Assembly (NCBI RefSeq): GCF_021647475.1
Contig: NZ_JAKIUR010000002.1
Span: forward strand, 1-64,000
Source of the DNA: Lutibacter sp.
GTDB taxonomy: Bacteria > Bacteroidota > Bacteroidia > Flavobacteriales > Flavobacteriaceae
Direction: 5' to 3'
Length of the DNA: 64,000 bases
In this document: piece by piece, positions 62,179 to 64,000 of the stretch
Numbering within the stretch: position 1 is the first letter of the stretch
How the letters are laid out: each line of letters starts with the position of its first letter
The notes under the pieces: model-generated
The model's input: only the letters and a program-made list of their open reading frames with translations
Told to the model about the DNA's origin: nothing
The model's database searches: none
Program-made: the position numbers and the translations under genes

Positions 62179-63450
62179 TTACAAGTCAAAACCAATATCT
62201 TTTCTAAAGTTCATTTTTTCAAAACTAATTTTTTCTACATTTTGATACGATTTTTTTAAGGCATCTTTAAAATTTTCACCATAAGAAGTAACTGCTAAAA
62301 CTCGTCCTCCATTGGTTATAATTTTATCATTCTTATTAGCTGTTCCTGCTTGAAAAACAATTGAATTTTCAATGGCATCAATTCCTTTAATAATTTTCCC
62401 TTTTTCATAAGCTTCAGGATAACCTCCAGAAACTAGCATTACCGTAGCTGCACTTTCTTTATAAAATTCTATTTTTTTAGTATTTAATTTATGTTCTCCT
62501 GTGGCAATAAATAATTCTAATAAATCACTTTTAATTCTTGGAATTACAACTTCGGTTTCAGGATCGCCCATTCTGCAATTGTATTCAATAACTTTAGGCT
62601 CATTATTCACCATAATCAATCCGAAAAAGATAAATCCTTGATACGGAATTTCATCTTTTTTCAACCCTTCAATAGTAGGAATAATTACTTGCTTTTCAAC
62701 TTTTTCTAAAAATTCTTTTGATGCAAATGGCACAGGAGAAATAGCTCCCATTCCTCCAGTATTTAAACCGGTATCGCCTTCACCAATTCTTTTATAATCT
62801 TTGGCATTTGGCAAATTCACATAATTGATTCCATCCGTAAGCACAAAACAGCTTAGTTCAATTCCGTCTAAAAATTCTTCAATAACTACTTTAGCACTTG
62901 CTTTACCAAATTTTTGATTGGATAGCATTTCTTTTAATTCATTTTTAGCTTCTTGTAAAATTTTTAAAATAAGTACGCCTTTACCTGCTGCCAAACCATC
63001 TGCTTTAAGCACATAAGGAGCATTTAAAGATTCTAAAAAAGTATATCCTTCTGCTAAACTATCCGCAGTAAAACTTTTGTATTTTGCAGTAGGAATTTGA
63101 TGTTTAATCATAAATTTTTTAGCAAATTCTTTACTTCCTTCTAATTGAGCTGCTTTTTTCTGTGGACCAATTACCATTACATCCTTCAACATTTCATCTG
63201 CCAAAAAATAATCATGAATTCCTAAAACCAAAGGATCTTCTGGCCCAACAATAACTAGTGAAATATTATTACTGATTACTGCTTGTTTTACTTCATTAAA
63301 GTCTGTGGGTTGAATATTTAAATTTCTCCCAACCTCAGCAGTTCCTGCATTACCTGGTGCTATAAATAATTTATTCAATAAATTACTTTGATTTAATTTC
63401 CAAGCAATTGCATGTTCTCTCCCTCCTGATCCTAAAATTAAAACATTCAT
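62179..63450 (-). CDS. purD: Phosphoribosylamine--glycine ligase
   Basis: A 423-residue ATP-grasp enzyme that joins 5-phosphoribosylamine and glycine in purine synthesis. Seen: NVLILGSGGREHAIAWKL at the N-terminus, APGNAGT, GPEDPLVLGI, the LKADGLAAGKGVLIL ATP-grasp loop, and NYVNLPNAKDYKRIGEGDTGLNTGGMGAISPVPF. Metal ligands lie in EYNCRMGDPETEVV. It is full length and normal. It is followed without spacing by the glycosyltransferase and preceded, 16 bases away, by the sugar transferase gene. Confidence 0.96.
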   Translation of the reverse strand: MNVLILGSGGREHAIAWKLNQSNLLNKLFIAPGNAGTAEVGRNLNIQPTDFNEVKQAVISNNISLVIVGPEDPLVLGIHDYFLADEMLKDVMVIGPQKKAAQLEGSKEFAKKFMIKHQIPTAKYKSFTADSLAEGYTFLESLNAPYVLKADGLAAGKGVLILKILQEAKNELKEMLSNQKFGKASAKVVIEEFLDGIELSCFVLTDGINYVNLPNAKDYKRIGEGDTGLNTGGMGAISPVPFASKEFLEKVEKQVIIPTIEGLKKDEIPYQGFIFFGLIMVNNEPKVIEYNCRMGDPETEVVIPRIKSDLLELFIATGEHKLNTKKIEFYKESAATVMLVSGGYPEAYEKGKIIKGIDAIENSIVFQAGTANKNDKIITNGGRVLAVTSYGENFKDALKKSYQNVEKISFEKMNFRKDIGFDL

Positions 63451-63466
63451 ATTTTTAGTAAATTAT

Positions 63467-64000
63467 TTATTTTCCTGTTCCTTTAAAAACTACTTTTATA
63501 GTAGCAAAAATAACTTTTAAATCGGTCCAATAGTTTAAATTATCTAAATAAATTAAATCGTACCTCGCTCTTTTTAACATTTGCGATAAATTATCTGCAT
63601 AGCCGTATTTTACCTGTCCTAATGATGTAATTCCTGGTTTTAGCTGTTGCATTTGCTTGTACTTTGGCATTTTTGCAATTACTTTATCTAAAAATTGTTG
63701 CCGTTCTGGTCTTGGTCCAACAATGCTCATTTCACCTAAAAACACGTTTATAAACTGTGGAAATTCATCAATTCTATAAGTTCGCATAAATTTACCGAAT
63801 TTAGTAATTCTATGTTGTTCTTCCAGAGATAAAAGCGGATCGTTTGTTGGAGGAATTCCTTTCATACTTTTAAATTTATAAATAGTAAAAGGCTTTCCAA
63901 ATTGTCCAACTCGTTCTTGGGTGAAAAATGTTTTTTCGCCAGATTCTAAAAAATTTATGATAGCAATTAAGGGAATTAACCAACTTAACACAAAAACACA
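63467..64000 (-). CDS. Undecaprenyl-phosphate sugar transferase (partial, runs off the window)
   Basis: The C-terminal 175 or so residues of a bacterial sugar transferase of the WcaJ/PglC group, whose frame stays open to the window edge. Seen: the end of a membrane segment (LSWLIPLIAIINFLES), TFFTQERVGQFGKPFTIYKFKSM, the Arg/Asp/Glu-rich RTYRIDEFPQFINVFLGEMSIVGPRPE, and PGITSLGQVKYGYADN. This enzyme starts exopolysaccharide or O-antigen units on the lipid carrier. The N-terminal membrane part lies beyond 64000. Confidence 0.93.
   Translation of the reverse strand, partial: CVFVLSWLIPLIAIINFLESGEKTFFTQERVGQFGKPFTIYKFKSMKGIPPTNDPLLSLEEQHRITKFGKFMRTYRIDEFPQFINVFLGEMSIVGPRPERQQFLDKVIAKMPKYKQMQQLKPGITSLGQVKYGYADNLSQMLKRARYDLIYLDNLNYWTDLKVIFATIKVVFKGTGK

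Overview
The window is chromosomal DNA of a Bacteroidota bacterium, almost certainly Flavobacteriaceae. It is very AT-rich. It carries a SusC/SusD-type polysaccharide utilisation locus, a type IX secretion (T9SS) C-terminal sorting domain, OmpA proteins with thrombospondin type 3 repeats and a Bat aerotolerance operon. Its tRNA lacks an encoded CCA, and TAnnTTTG boxes typical of Bacteroidota promoters precede many genes. The species cannot be named from the sequence alone.

Layout. 1-600 is the decayed end of an IS4-type transposase. 657-11280 holds mostly same-strand housekeeping genes: kbl, two tandem OmpA-like proteins, an AddB-like nuclease, a hydrolase, a MATE pump, an enoyl-CoA hydratase and a queD-like gene. 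11282-13612 is the minus-strand set prs-rplY-pth. It is followed by tRNA-Leu(CAA) and a 3'-truncated IS1595 transposase. 14738-29790 is a complete carbohydrate locus. It encodes a membrane-spanning propeller/LuxR-type regulator, SusC, SusD, a GH144-like glucanase lipoprotein, a three-domain glycan-binding lipoprotein with a LamG end, a GH3 beta-glucosidase and a sugar porter. The enzyme set suggests a beta-glucan, possibly beta-1,2-glucan: surface capture and cleavage, periplasmic hydrolysis, then uptake of glucose or short oligomers. 29906-39958 holds a DsbD-like reductant transporter, a SufS-like PLP enzyme, HupE, dCMP deaminase, a CtpA protease, an LpxH-like hydrolase and a TonB receptor. 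40263-48493 is the operon moxR-DUF58-batA-batB-batC-batD-batE, with one extra membrane protein.

48490-59410 is the accessory-rich part. A DUF4369/thioredoxin lipoprotein gene is split by a cassette-like 1.6 kb insert carrying a YCF48-type propeller lipoprotein. A short-chain dehydrogenase gene is cut by an IS630 element whose exact removal restores the expected protein end at the junction. Three nearly identical 204 bp MITEs, each with its own 3 bp target duplication, surround a decayed IS110 element, and one of them sits inside an older copy of a second dispersed repeat family. Between these lie cvpA, a TlpA-like protein, yraN and a T9SS cargo protein. 59430-64000 returns to core genes: a PhoB/PhoR-like two-component pair, a glycosyltransferase with no normal start codon, purD, and a sugar transferase that runs off the window.

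No wholly new multigene system is evident. The most informative new material is the two small repeat families with their nested insertion history, the two split genes, the cassette-like insert with its purine-rich leader, and possible operator repeats in front of susC.
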